DNA of 64,000 nt, from NCBI GenBank assembly GCA_963851405.1, contig CAWKPB010000001.1, positions 124,001 to 188,000 on the forward strand. The letters are read 5' to 3'. The translations under genes and the position numbers were made by a program. The notes beneath the pieces are model-generated. The model was not told the origin of the DNA. It saw nothing but the letters and a program-made list of their open reading frames with translations, and did not search any database. Numbering within the stretch: position 1 is the stretch's first letter; every line of letters begins with the position of its first letter. Source of the DNA: JANPBY01 sp963851405 (GTDB taxonomy: Bacteria > Actinomycetota > Actinomycetes > DATJPE01). Below, in pieces: positions 8,935-17,492 of the stretch.

Positions 8935-9512
8935 GGACGTCCCGCCTGGAGCAGGGCTTCGTTGATCACGACCCAGCGCTCGCCCTGCTTGGCCAGGCTC
9001 AGCTCGCTGGCGTACTGAGTGGCGGGATACTTCTTCGCTCGACGGTTGCGAACGACCGCGTACGCCGCAGTGGTGTAGCTGGTCGTCACCTTGGCGGTGT
9101 CGCCACGAATGACGGCGACCGACAGTTCCCCCACCCGCAGTCGCCCGTTCTTGATCCGACCGTGGGCATAGACGTCGCGAACGGTGCGGGCAAACTTCCG
9201 GCAGGCACATCTCGCGCTGGTGGCCGCCAGATAGGACCGGACGTGCCCCGTCGCCAGAGCTCGATGCATGGCTGAGTAGTACGCGCGAGCTGCGGATTCG
9301 ACCGCTGAGGAGTCGGATTCATCTACGGTGGTCGCGGACACGAAACTGGAAGCCGGGGAAGCCGGGTCAAGGGTCGGAACCGGCAGGGCCGCCGGGAGAA
9401 CGGCCGGCTGTCCTGCACCGGGGGCGCAGGCAGTGACCGCCACGGCAATGGCGAGAACCACGCCTCGAGAACGTCGCGCTGATTGCCGCGCTGACCCCGG
9501 CATGCGGCGCAA
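8931..9512 (-). CDS. Putative lipoprotein (resembles DUF6318-type)
   Basis: 193 residues. An Arg-rich N-terminus, a hydrophobic core VVLAIAVAV and the lipobox VTAC (Cys29) indicate a lipoprotein. The mature part starts with a Ser/Ala/Pro linker; then AARAYYSAMHRALATGHVRSYL, a CxC pair (RCACRKF) and a beta-rich domain ending GERWVVINEALLQAG suggest an NTF2-like fold similar to actinobacterial DUF6318 lipoproteins. It is translationally coupled to the PKD-domain protein. A second Met four codons in is an alternative start. Function unknown. Confidence 0.7.
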   Translation of the reverse strand: MRRMPGSARQSARRSRGVVLAIAVAVTACAPGAGQPAVLPAALPVPTLDPASPASSFVSATTVDESDSSAVESAARAYYSAMHRALATGHVRSYLAATSARCACRKFARTVRDVYAHGRIKNGRLRVGELSVAVIRGDTAKVTTSYTTAAYAVVRNRRAKKYPATQYASELSLAKQGERWVVINEALLQAGRP

Positions 9513-9689
9513 CGTAGGCGGAGGAGCTCACCGGCGTCATCACCCACATGAGGGCTGTGGATGACACAAGCCAAGCGACCCCGAGGCGCCTGGTTCGACC
9601 CAACTCTGCTCGCGTTCTGAGGTCAAGGTCCGTCTGATCCAGGCCGATACCCGGGGGGAGAGCCAGTCTTCCCCGTCCGTGGAGGTCCC

Positions 9690-10466
9690 ATGTCCGCAGA
9701 GCTGTACGACGCCGAGATCAGCGAGGCCCTCGCGCGTCCTGCTGTCGATGTCCTCCCTGTCCATTCTCGCCGCGCGAAGCCGGAAGCGACCCCCGAGGAG
9801 AGCAGCTCATCCGTACCGGACATCTCCGCTGAGCTCCCGGAGGCTGACGCGGGCGAGCACCTGGCCGGAACCCACGCCGCAGCTCCCATAGCGCCCGTTG
9901 AGCCGGCCGAGCACCAACCGACCAAGGTCTTCGGGATCACGCTGGGCCGACGCCGTGCGAAGCAGACTGAGGTGACGGAGCCGGCAGGCGACGTCGTTGA
10001 CGCCAGTGCGGGCGAGAAGACCCCCGAGGCGGCGAGCGAGGCCTCAGACGTGTCCTCGGATGTCGCAGATACGTCGGTAGCCGATCAGGTCGAAGCCGAA
10101 GTCGAGCCGGTCGCCATCGTTCCCCACCGCTCCAACACGGACCTTGCTCCGGTCGCGGCGACCGTTCCCGACCACACCGAGGAAATGCGCGCCCTCCACG
10201 CTTTGCTGGAGGCCAGCGAGCAGGTACGCATGGCCGCTGAGCAGCGCACCGCAGCCGCCGAGGCAGAACTGCGCACGATGACCAACACCCTCCAGGAATG
10301 GCAGATTCGGCACCGCGAGGCCGAGGCCACGATCACGGAGTTGGCCGCCAGCCTGGCCGGGGCCGAAGGTCGGATGTCCGAACTGGCCCGCCAGGTGCAG
10401 GAAGCCACCGCCGAGCGTGACGAGCTCACATCCCAGCTCGACGCGGCCACCAGCCCCGCGGGCTAA
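9690..10466 (+). CDS. Acidic coiled-coil protein of unknown function
   Basis: 258 residues, ATG at 9690 after GGAGG. Residues 1 to about 150 are acidic, Ala/Glu/Val-rich and probably disordered, apart from a short conserved-looking stretch PTKVFGITLGRRRAKQ near residue 80. Residues 165-250 form a predicted long coiled coil (heptad pattern with EASEQVRMAAEQRTAAAEAE). No signal peptide or membrane helix. It may be a cytoplasmic scaffold. It is followed by a strong hairpin, so it appears to be a single-gene transcript. Confidence 0.7.
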   Translation: MSAELYDAEISEALARPAVDVLPVHSRRAKPEATPEESSSSVPDISAELPEADAGEHLAGTHAAAPIAPVEPAEHQPTKVFGITLGRRRAKQTEVTEPAGDVVDASAGEKTPEAASEASDVSSDVADTSVADQVEAEVEPVAIVPHRSNTDLAPVAATVPDHTEEMRALHALLEASEQVRMAAEQRTAAAEAELRTMTNTLQEWQIRHREAEATITELAASLAGAEGRMSELARQVQEATAERDELTSQLDAATSPAG

Positions 10467-10488
10467 CCCACAGACCCCTCCAAGGGAC

Positions 10489-10521
10489 GACGGACCCGAG
10501 ACCCTTGGTCTCGGGTCCGTC
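10489..10521 (+). terminator. Strong hairpin terminator after the coiled-coil gene
   Basis: Perfect 14-bp inverted repeat (arm ACGGACCCGAGAC plus an outer G-C pair) with the five-base loop CCTTG, starting 23 bases after the stop codon. There is no U-run, as is common for actinobacterial intrinsic terminators. Confidence 0.75.
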
Positions 10522-10612
10522 CTATCTCCGCTTCCTCGCGCCTACCGGCTCCTATCCACAGATGGCGCGGACGCTCTGGCGCAGCGCCTCACATCTGGCC
10601 AACGTGCCGTGC

Positions 10613-11758
10613 ATGTCTGCTGCATCTCCTGACCCGGGTGTCACGCCCATCACTCGCTCGATCCGCCGGCCCCGCATCCGGCTCAGCGGCCCGGGCGCGC
10701 TGGTTTCCTGCCTGCCCCGGTTGGTCGGCTTTCCCCCTGTCGAGTCCGTGGTCCTCATTGGGCTGGTGCCTGCCCCCAACGGCCGCAGACAAGTTGGACT
10801 CACCCTTCGCGTGGATCTCGATGACGTGACGACTGCCCTTGACGCCTCTTCCGAACACCCGTGTGCCCCACGCCAACTCGCGGCCGCTCTTGCGCGCAAC
10901 GAGTGCACCGCGGCGCAGATCGTGGTGGTCTCCGAGCGCGTCCAGGCACCACCCGGGCGCCCCGGCTCCGATGAACTCGGGCTCCATCTGTCGACCGCCC
11001 TGGGGGCGGCATTGGCAGCCCACGGGCTCACCGTGTCGGACGCTCTGGTCGTCCAGCGCGGGAGATGGTGGTCCTACCGGTGCCGCAACCGCGCGTGCTG
11101 TCCACCCGAAGGCACCCTGATCTCGACGACCGAGGCAGACCGGCTGGGCGCAGCGCTGGTCCTCGCCGGTGATCCCGCCGAGGTACTCGCCGATCGCTCG
11201 GTCGTCCTAGCCCGCGTGGCGCCGGACACGGGCCTGCGCGCAGCCGCGATGGCAGCGGCGCTTGCGCCCGGGTGCCGGCCTCCAGCCGACGAGCCCGTGC
11301 GCGCCCTCACCCGAGTGGCCCGTTTGCTCGAGGCGCAGCGAGTCCAGGACCCGACCGTGTCTATACCGGCCCTGGCGCAGGCGCTGGTTGATCTCCACCA
11401 GGTACACGTGCGCGATGCCTGCCTGCCCGCCTGGAAGGGAGCGGCAGGTGCGGCCTCCCTCGCCCTGTGGTCCCTCCTGACCCGCGTCGCGCCCCGGGGA
11501 TTCATCGCGCCCCCCGCAACGCTCACCGCACTGGTGGCCTATGCCCGAGGGGACGGCACCTTGGCCGGGGTCGCCCTCGAGCGAGCGCTCGACGACGATC
11601 CGACGTACAGGCTGGCGCTGTACGCGGCCCACGCTCTGAGCCACGGGCTGCCACCCCAATCCATCCGCCACCTGGTTCTCGAAGCCGCGGGCGACATGCG
11701 GTCCCAGGGCCTTCCTCTGCTCGACCGCTCGGGCATGTTCCAGCCAGGTGAGGTCTGA
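10613..11758 (+). CDS. DUF4192 family protein
   Basis: 381 residues from ATG 10613. After a short lead it reads RIRLSGPGALVSCLPRLVGFPPVESVVLIGL, the diagnostic start of DUF4192, a family almost restricted to actinobacteria. The rest is an alpha/beta domain followed by an alpha-helical C-terminal half rich in Ala/Leu. An in-frame ATG/GTG extension up to 10505 overlaps the terminator hairpin, so the later start is preferred. No signal peptide or catalytic motif is apparent; function unknown. Confidence 0.88.
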   Translation: MSAASPDPGVTPITRSIRRPRIRLSGPGALVSCLPRLVGFPPVESVVLIGLVPAPNGRRQVGLTLRVDLDDVTTALDASSEHPCAPRQLAAALARNECTAAQIVVVSERVQAPPGRPGSDELGLHLSTALGAALAAHGLTVSDALVVQRGRWWSYRCRNRACCPPEGTLISTTEADRLGAALVLAGDPAEVLADRSVVLARVAPDTGLRAAAMAAALAPGCRPPADEPVRALTRVARLLEAQRVQDPTVSIPALAQALVDLHQVHVRDACLPAWKGAAGAASLALWSLLTRVAPRGFIAPPATLTALVAYARGDGTLAGVALERALDDDPTYRLALYAAHALSHGLPPQSIRHLVLEAAGDMRSQGLPLLDRSGMFQPGEV

Positions 11759-11932
11759 CGATCCGGTGACGGTCGGTGCGTCTGGCTGGTGGCAGTGGCC
11801 CTTTGGGGGTTCCATGATCCTGTGACCTCCGGAGCCCACCCCCGACCCGGGGACCCGCGCAGCCTTGGTGAGGCTCCCGAGGTGAAGCCCGCTCATCCCA
11901 CTCCCAGCCCTCGACCGGGGGCCTACGACGAG

Positions 11933-12640
11933 ATGTCGACGACACCGGTCGGACGACGAGTCGTTCTCGGGTTGGTCGGCTTGGGGCTCGTGGGGATCGC
12001 GACCGGCGCCGCCATCCAGAACGTCCTCGACGGGGCCATCGGGGCGGTCGCCAACCGCGATCCAACCGGGATCAGCACCCTCATCCCAGGCGGGGGTGGC
12101 TTTCGCTACTACTCGGTCACTGACAGCGTTCCCGAGGTGGCCCGGACCGACTACCAGCTGTCCGTCGGTGGGCTGGTCGAGAGAGGCGTCGATATCCCGT
12201 TCGACCAATTGGTCAACGGCCTGCCTCAGGTCTCCATGACCGCGGACTTCCAATGCGTCACCGGGTGGCGGGTTCCGGACGTTCCCTGGCGGGGCGTGCG
12301 CCTTCGAGACATCTTGGACGAAGCCGGGGTGGCCCCCGCCGCCACCGCCGTTCGCTTCCTTTCCTTCGATGGCACCTACACCGAGTCCCTCACGCTGGAG
12401 CAAGCCAGACGAGACGACGTGCTGGTCGCCACCGAAATGCTGGGAGCCCCAGTGACCAACCCGCACGGCGGGCCGGTGCGGCTCTACGTCGCTCCCATGT
12501 ACGGCTACAAGTCGCTGAAGTGGCTAGGCGGGATCGAAGTGACCGCCGAGGTGGTCCCCGGCTACTGGGAGCGGTACGGCTACGACGTCGATGCCTGGGT
12601 AGGAGGGTCAAACGGCCGTGACGACAGTCCCACCGTCTGA
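11933..12640 (+). CDS. Molybdopterin-dependent oxidoreductase (YedY/sulfite-oxidase-like)
   Basis: About 235 residues. The N-terminus VGRRVVLGLVGLGLVG looks like a Tat-type or anchoring signal. The core has the Moco-coordinating Cys in ADFQCVTGWRVPDVPWRGVRL and the typical tail YGYKSLKWLGGIEV...GYWERYGY. It is expected outside the membrane, oxidising or reducing an unidentified substrate (sulfoxide, sulfite or similar). The downstream gene, a cytochrome b, overlaps by 23 bp and is its likely electron partner. The ATG at 11933 is chosen; a GTG at 11882 would add 17 residues. Confidence 0.85.
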   Translation: MSTTPVGRRVVLGLVGLGLVGIATGAAIQNVLDGAIGAVANRDPTGISTLIPGGGGFRYYSVTDSVPEVARTDYQLSVGGLVERGVDIPFDQLVNGLPQVSMTADFQCVTGWRVPDVPWRGVRLRDILDEAGVAPAATAVRFLSFDGTYTESLTLEQARRDDVLVATEMLGAPVTNPHGGPVRLYVAPMYGYKSLKWLGGIEVTAEVVPGYWERYGYDVDAWVGGSNGRDDSPTV

Positions 12641-13316
12641 CGCGTTCAAGCCCACCGGAACCCGACGGCTGCGTCGGTTCACCACGGGACAACGGTGGAC
12701 CCACACGGTGACCGCCGTACTCATGCTCGGCTGCCTCGCGACCGCGGCGGCGCTGTACGTCGACCCCATCAGTGTCGCCGTGGGACATCGCGCCCAGGTC
12801 CGCGCCGTGCACCTGTGGTCGGGCTACCTGCTCCCGGTCCCGGTGATTCTGGCGCTGATCTTCAGCCGGTCGACCCGCGCCGACGCTCGAACACTCGACC
12901 GCTTCTCCGCGAGCGACAAGGCGTGGCTGCGATCCCGCACCCGTCGTACCGGGGAAATCCGGGTGGGCAAGTACAACGCGGGCCAGAAGCTGAACGCTGC
13001 CGTCAGCACAGCCGCCGTCGTGGTCTTGATCATCAGCGGCACCGTCATGCTCGACCTGTTGGGGCTATGGCCGCTGTCAGCCCGCACCGGGGCCACGTTC
13101 GTCCACGACTGGGTCTCTTTGGGACTGTTCCTCCTGATCGCCGGTCACCTCTGGTTCGCCCTACGGGACCCAGAGGCCATGCGCGCGATCACCCAGGGCA
13201 CGGTCAGCGAGCACTGGGCGTACAGAGAACACGCGGACTGGGCCGACGAACAGCTCGGCGTCCACCCTGCAGCCGACCAGCTCACTCCCCATGAGGCCCG
13301 GACCGACGACAGCTGA
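12618..13316 (+). CDS. Cytochrome b561-type membrane partner of the Moco oxidoreductase
   Basis: 232 residues, about four membrane helices. Candidate haem-ligating His residues lie in TTGQRWTHTVTA, RAVHLWSGYLLP, ATFVHDWVSLG and LLIAGHLWFAL. The start is GTG 12618, inside the 3' end of the Moco enzyme gene (23-bp overlap), so the two are coupled. The long cytoplasmic loop and C-terminal tail are charged. The role is to pass electrons between the quinone pool and the exported molybdoenzyme, by analogy with YedYZ/MsrPQ and related pairs. Confidence 0.85.
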   Translation: MTTVPPSDAFKPTGTRRLRRFTTGQRWTHTVTAVLMLGCLATAAALYVDPISVAVGHRAQVRAVHLWSGYLLPVPVILALIFSRSTRADARTLDRFSASDKAWLRSRTRRTGEIRVGKYNAGQKLNAAVSTAAVVVLIISGTVMLDLLGLWPLSARTGATFVHDWVSLGLFLLIAGHLWFALRDPEAMRAITQGTVSEHWAYREHADWADEQLGVHPAADQLTPHEARTDDS

Positions 13317-13381
13317 ACCCATTTCGGGACCATCGGGACCCCGCGTCGGGGGCCGTTCGCGGCGTGGGAGAGGATGCCGAC

Positions 13382-14023
13382 ATGCGTCTGGACCATGTCT
13401 CGTACGCCGTGTCCCCGGGTGAACTCGCCGACACTGTGCAACGGCTCGGAGCCACCCTTGGTGCCGCGTTCATCGATGGCGGCCGTCATCCGCAGTTCGG
13501 TACGTGCAACTTCGTACTGCCCCTGCAGGACAACGTCTACCTCGAGGTCGTGGCGGCGCTGGACCATCCGGCCGCGGACAGCGCCCCCTTCGGACAGGCC
13601 GTACGGCGTCGGGCCGAGCTCGGTGGTGGCTGGCTCGGGTGGGTCGTCTCCGTGGATGACTTGGCGCCGATCGAGGCCCGGTTGGGCCGTCCGTCGGTTG
13701 AGGGCCACCGGATCCGCCCCGATGGGCACCGTCTGAGCTGGCAACAGATCGGGATCAACGACCTGATCGACGACCCGGCACTCCCGTACTTCACTCAGTG
13801 GACCAGCGCCCCCGAGGATCATCCGTCCCGCATCGCGCCCGCGACCGTCTCTCTTGCTGGCTGCGAGTTGGCAGCCGACCCGGGGAAGGTCCGCGAGTGG
13901 CTGGGGGGTCCGATCGATTCACCCATCGGGTCCGCGACTATCACGTGGCGACCCGAGGCCGACGAGTCCGGCCTGCTGTCGGTGGATTTCGCCACCGGGC
14001 GCGGGACCGTTCGTATCGACTGA
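13382..14023 (+). CDS. VOC family (glyoxalase-like) protein
   Basis: 213 residues from ATG 13382, preceded by GGGAGAGG. The first half, MRLDHVSYAVSPGELADTVQRLG...FGTCNFVLPLQDNVYLEVVAALD, is a glyoxalase-like (PF13468-type) module with an N-terminal His and a Glu as possible metal ligands. The second half is a degenerate repeat. Members are cytoplasmic enzymes or binding proteins with unknown substrate. It sits 65 bp after the cytochrome b gene and 124 bp before mscR. Confidence 0.8.
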   Translation: MRLDHVSYAVSPGELADTVQRLGATLGAAFIDGGRHPQFGTCNFVLPLQDNVYLEVVAALDHPAADSAPFGQAVRRRAELGGGWLGWVVSVDDLAPIEARLGRPSVEGHRIRPDGHRLSWQQIGINDLIDDPALPYFTQWTSAPEDHPSRIAPATVSLAGCELAADPGKVREWLGGPIDSPIGSATITWRPEADESGLLSVDFATGRGTVRID

Positions 14024-14147
14024 CCCGGTCACCGTTGACTGCTCAGGCCTCCCTGCTCACCCGGGGTGGCGTTCCGACGAACCGGCAATAGGCTGACCCG
14101 AGAGTCAGTTCGCCGTCCCGTTTCCCACTCCATTCCGGAGGGCCCGC

Positions 14148-15230
14148 ATGCCACAGCAGGTTCAGGCCATCGTTAGCCGTACCGTCCACGCGCCGGTCTC
14201 GATGGAGACCGTGTTGGTTCCCGATCCGGGACCTGGTGAGGCACTCGTCGCCGTCCAAGCGTGCGGGGTCTGCCACACCGACCTGCACTACCGGGAGGGC
14301 GGCATCAACAACGAGTTCCCGTTCCTTTTGGGCCACGAAGCGGCGGGCGTCGTTGAGGCTGTGGGCGACGGCGTCACTGAGGTGGCCCCCGGCGACTTCG
14401 TGATCCTCAACTGGCGGGCCGTGTGCGGGACCTGTCGGGCCTGCCTTCGCGGTCGCCCGTGGTACTGCTTCAGCACCCACAACGCCAGCCAGAAGATGAC
14501 TCTCGCCGACGGAACCGAGCTGTCTCCGGCGTTGGGGATCGGTGCGTTCGCCGAGAAGACCCTGGTCGCGGCTGGACAATGCACCAAAGTCAACGCCTCC
14601 GCCAACCCGGCCGTGGTCGGGCTCCTCGGCTGCGGCGTGATGGCCGGTCTCGGCGCGGCGATCAACACTGGCGGCGTAGGGCGAGGAGACACCGTCGCGG
14701 TGTTCGGCTGTGGAGGAGTGGGTAACGCAGCCATCGCAGGGGCTCGGCTCGCGGGAGCCAGTTCCATCATCGCCGTCGATATCGACGACCAGAAATTGGC
14801 TTGGGCCAAGGAGTTCGGAGCTACGCACACCGTCAACTCGCGCGCGACCGACCCGGTCGAGGCCATCAAGGCCATCACCGAACACGGCGCGGATGTGACC
14901 ATCGATGCGGTCGGGAGGCCAGAGGTCTTCCAACAGGCCTGGGATGCCCGTGACCTGGCCGGCACGACGGTCCTCGTCGGCGTCCCCACTCCAGACATGA
15001 CGTGGTCGACACCGCTGATCGAGATCTTCGGTCGTGGTGGCGCGATCAAGTCCTCCTGGTACGGCGACTGCTTGCCCAGTCGAGACTTCCCCATGCTCGT
15101 CGATCTGTACCTCCAGGGAAGACTCCCACTGGAGAAGTTCGTGTCCGAGACGATTTCGCTCGACCAGGTCGAAGACGCATTCCACAAGATGGAGCGCGGC
15201 GAAGTGTTGCGCTCAGTCGTGGTCTTCTGA
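14148..15230 (+). CDS. mscR: S-(hydroxymethyl)mycothiol dehydrogenase
   Basis: 360 residues, zinc-dependent MDR alcohol dehydrogenase. Catalytic zinc ligands are in ACGVCHTDLH (Cys39) and LGHEAAG (His63); structural zinc is held by Cys93, 96, 99 and 107 (CGTCRACLRGRPWYC); the NAD site is FGCGGVGNAAIAG. The overall sequence matches the mycothiol-dependent formaldehyde dehydrogenase of actinobacteria. It oxidises the spontaneous mycothiol-formaldehyde adduct to S-formylmycothiol. GGAGGG precedes the ATG. The MBL gene begins seven bases after its stop, an arrangement also seen in mycobacteria, supporting the assignment. Confidence 0.93.
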   Translation: MPQQVQAIVSRTVHAPVSMETVLVPDPGPGEALVAVQACGVCHTDLHYREGGINNEFPFLLGHEAAGVVEAVGDGVTEVAPGDFVILNWRAVCGTCRACLRGRPWYCFSTHNASQKMTLADGTELSPALGIGAFAEKTLVAAGQCTKVNASANPAVVGLLGCGVMAGLGAAINTGGVGRGDTVAVFGCGGVGNAAIAGARLAGASSIIAVDIDDQKLAWAKEFGATHTVNSRATDPVEAIKAITEHGADVTIDAVGRPEVFQQAWDARDLAGTTVLVGVPTPDMTWSTPLIEIFGRGGAIKSSWYGDCLPSRDFPMLVDLYLQGRLPLEKFVSETISLDQVEDAFHKMERGEVLRSVVVF

Positions 15231-15237
15231 GGCGACG

Positions 15238-15861
15238 ATGAGCATTGAGAGGATCGTCACCTCAGGCACGTTCAGCCTCGATGGCGGTACCTGGGACGTG
15301 GACAACAACGTCTGGCTGATCGGTGACGACTCGGAAGTACTGATCGTCGACGCGGCCCACGACGCCGAAGCCATCGCGGCCGGCGTGCACGGCCGCAACG
15401 TGGCCGCCATCGTGCTCACCCACGGCCACGACGATCACATCAGTGCCGCGGGCGCTCTTCAGGCTCTTGTCGACGCGCCGATCTGGATCCATCCGGACGA
15501 TCTGATGCTCTGGTCGGCGATCTACCCCGACCGGGATCCCGATCGGCTCCTCTCCGACGGGCAGACCTTCACGGCCGGCGGCCATGAACTGGTCGTGCTC
15601 CACACCCCGGGCCACGCCCCGGGAGCCATCTGTCTCTACGACGCCGATAGCGGGGCGCTCTTCAGCGGCGACACCTTGTTCCATGGCGGGCCGGGAGCCA
15701 CCGGCCGCTCGTACTCTGACTTCCCGACCATCATCGACTCGATCAAGAACCGCCTGTTCGTGCTGCCCGGGGACACCGTCGTTTACACCGGGCACGGAGA
15801 CTCCACCACCCTCGGCGATGAATCCCCTTCCCTCGAAGAATGGGTCGACCGCGGCCACTGA
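15238..15861 (+). CDS. MBL-fold metallo-hydrolase linked to mscR
   Basis: 207 residues. It has metallo-beta-lactamase ligands THGHDDH (residues 61-67), HTPGHAPGA and the bridging Asp in FSGDTLF, then the glyoxalase II-like end VYTGHGDSTT. The ATG at 15238 is seven bases after the mscR stop, so the two are cotranscribed. A thioesterase acting on S-formylmycothiol or another acyl-mycothiol is a reasonable inference from linkage; the activity has not been shown for this protein. Cytoplasmic, no signal peptide. Confidence 0.88.
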   Translation: MSIERIVTSGTFSLDGGTWDVDNNVWLIGDDSEVLIVDAAHDAEAIAAGVHGRNVAAIVLTHGHDDHISAAGALQALVDAPIWIHPDDLMLWSAIYPDRDPDRLLSDGQTFTAGGHELVVLHTPGHAPGAICLYDADSGALFSGDTLFHGGPGATGRSYSDFPTIIDSIKNRLFVLPGDTVVYTGHGDSTTLGDESPSLEEWVDRGH

Positions 15862-15913
15862 CCAAGCGGCACGAACCCGAGCCGACCGGGCCCAGCGAGT
15901 GAGAAGGAGGGCC

Positions 15914-16900
15914 ATGCCGAACGTGTCCCCCGCGGACGTCCAGCGGATGGTCGACGGCCAGTTCCTCTTCGAGGGGAACCAGCGAGCAAAGCAATCCAAG
16001 TTCTGGGTGCTGCTGACCCTGTCAGCGGTGATCGCTACGGCTGGGGTTGTCGCCGATTCCACCGCCACGGTGATCGGAGCCATGATCGTTGCGCCCCTGA
16101 TGACGCCGATCTTCGGGACCGCCATTTCGGTGGTCCTCGCCGACGAACGCAACCTGCTGCGCTCGTTGGCCGTGGTGGTCCTCGGTGCCGGGCTGGTCAT
16201 CCTGATCGCCTTTGCTGCCGGCCTGATCATCAGAATCCCCGTGGATGCCGAAACCTCGTCCCAAGTGGCCTCGAGAGTCAGCCCACGGACCATCGATCTC
16301 GTCGCAGCCCTAGCCACTGGTCTCGTCGGTGCCTTCGCGCTCGTCCGCGCAGATGTGTCCGACACCTTGCCCGGCGTGGCCATCGCCATCGCCCTCGTCC
16401 CTCCACTGGCCGTAGTAGGGCTGACACTCGAAGCCGGCCAAATGGTCCAGGCACTCGGCGCACTCGTGCTGTTCGCCACGAACGTGGCGGCCATTTTGGC
16501 CACCTGCACGTTGCTGCTGCTCTGGTACGGAGTCCGTAGCGCCGCCGTGGCGGCGGGCAGGAACGTCGGTGAGATCAGCGGCAGGACCGTGGCCCTAGTC
16601 ATCGGCTTTGTCGTGATCCTGGCTTTCCCACTGACCACCAACGCACTGAACCTCTACCGCCAATGGCACATCGAGCAAGTCGCTACACCTGTCGCTCAGA
16701 GTTGGGCGAGTGCGTCCGGATGGACGATCATCAGCGTCCAACTCAAACTCGGCGTCTTGGAGATTGAAGCCCTCGGCCCGCCTCCAGAGTTGTCGGAGGA
16801 CGATCTCCGCCAGTCGCTCGACGATGCCGGGCTCAAGGATCAGGACGCCAAACTCACGCTCGTTCTCGGAGGGACACGGGACCTGCCCGCTCCGGAGTAG
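15914..16900 (+). CDS. DUF389 family membrane protein
   Basis: 328 residues from ATG 15914 after AAGGAGG. It starts with a soluble segment, then the signature VIGAMIVAPLMTPIFGTAISV and about six to seven membrane helices, followed by a C-terminal soluble domain (about 260-328) resembling the extension of DUF389 proteins. Substrate and role are unknown. It follows the MBL gene by 52 bp on the same strand and may be the last gene of the mscR transcript, converging on the lipoprotein gene downstream. Confidence 0.85.
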   Translation: MPNVSPADVQRMVDGQFLFEGNQRAKQSKFWVLLTLSAVIATAGVVADSTATVIGAMIVAPLMTPIFGTAISVVLADERNLLRSLAVVVLGAGLVILIAFAAGLIIRIPVDAETSSQVASRVSPRTIDLVAALATGLVGAFALVRADVSDTLPGVAIAIALVPPLAVVGLTLEAGQMVQALGALVLFATNVAAILATCTLLLLWYGVRSAAVAAGRNVGEISGRTVALVIGFVVILAFPLTTNALNLYRQWHIEQVATPVAQSWASASGWTIISVQLKLGVLEIEALGPPPELSEDDLRQSLDDAGLKDQDAKLTLVLGGTRDLPAPE

Positions 16901-16916
16901 TTGCTCCCCCGGCACG

Positions 16917-17492
16917 TCACTCGCAAAAGCCGTTCGAGGGTGAGCAGTCGGTCGCCACGAAGGACTCCGGCGTCATGTACGCGATGTCAAAAGTCTCCGC
17001 CGGGACCCCGAACAGGTAGTTCGTGGCGTTGTTCTCCACAAAGGTGAGTTCCAGATGACCGTCGGAGACTTGCCATGTGAAGGTCGAATCGAAGCCGCCG
17101 TCGGAATCGTTGAGAACGACGGTGTCTCCGTCCAGGGTGAGAGTTCCCTTGTAGCCGATCGACCAGGATCCGTCCGGCTGACGCCAACCACCTGCGAAGG
17201 CCCCCGGCCCGAAGGTGTAGTTCCACTCGGCATCTGGATGGAACACATCAGCCTCGTGGGCGAAGAACTGCTTCTGGTGCTCGCCCAGGCCGGCATCCTG
17301 AATGGCGGTGCTGACCTGCTTGCGGGAGAGCACGTTCGTCCAGCTTCCGAACAGCGGACTCGCGGTCTCATCCGATGTCGCCGATACTGCCGGCGTGGAT
17401 GCCTCGACCGATCCACCAGTCGATGCTCCTCCGGCGCAGGCCGACAAGGTGAGAACAAGCGCGATCATGGTCACCATCTGTGCACGGTTCAT
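16917..17492 (-). CDS. Lipoprotein with lipocalin-like domain, last gene of ECF operon
   Basis: 191 residues from ATG 17492. Signal peptide with lipobox LSAC (Cys19), Ser/Thr linker, then a single beta-rich domain (PLFGSWTNVLSRKQV...GYKGTLTLDGDTVVL...FTWQVSDGHLELTF) ending in a Cys-containing tail. The strand pattern looks lipocalin-like and resembles the extracellular part of the TM protein two genes upstream. The start overlaps the hydrolase stop as ATGA. It is probably a surface-exposed ligand-binding protein regulated by the operon's sigma factor; ligand unknown. Family assignment is by pattern only. Confidence 0.7.
   Translation of the reverse strand: MNRAQMVTMIALVLTLSACAGGASTGGSVEASTPAVSATSDETASPLFGSWTNVLSRKQVSTAIQDAGLGEHQKQFFAHEADVFHPDAEWNYTFGPGAFAGGWRQPDGSWSIGYKGTLTLDGDTVVLNDSDGGFDSTFTWQVSDGHLELTFVENNATNYLFGVPAETFDIAYMTPESFVATDCSPSNGFCE

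Noticed and set aside
11207..12466. 419-codon minus-strand open frame
   Set aside because: Antisense to DUF4192 and the Moco oxidoreductase; the real plus-strand proteins have clear motifs, this one has none.
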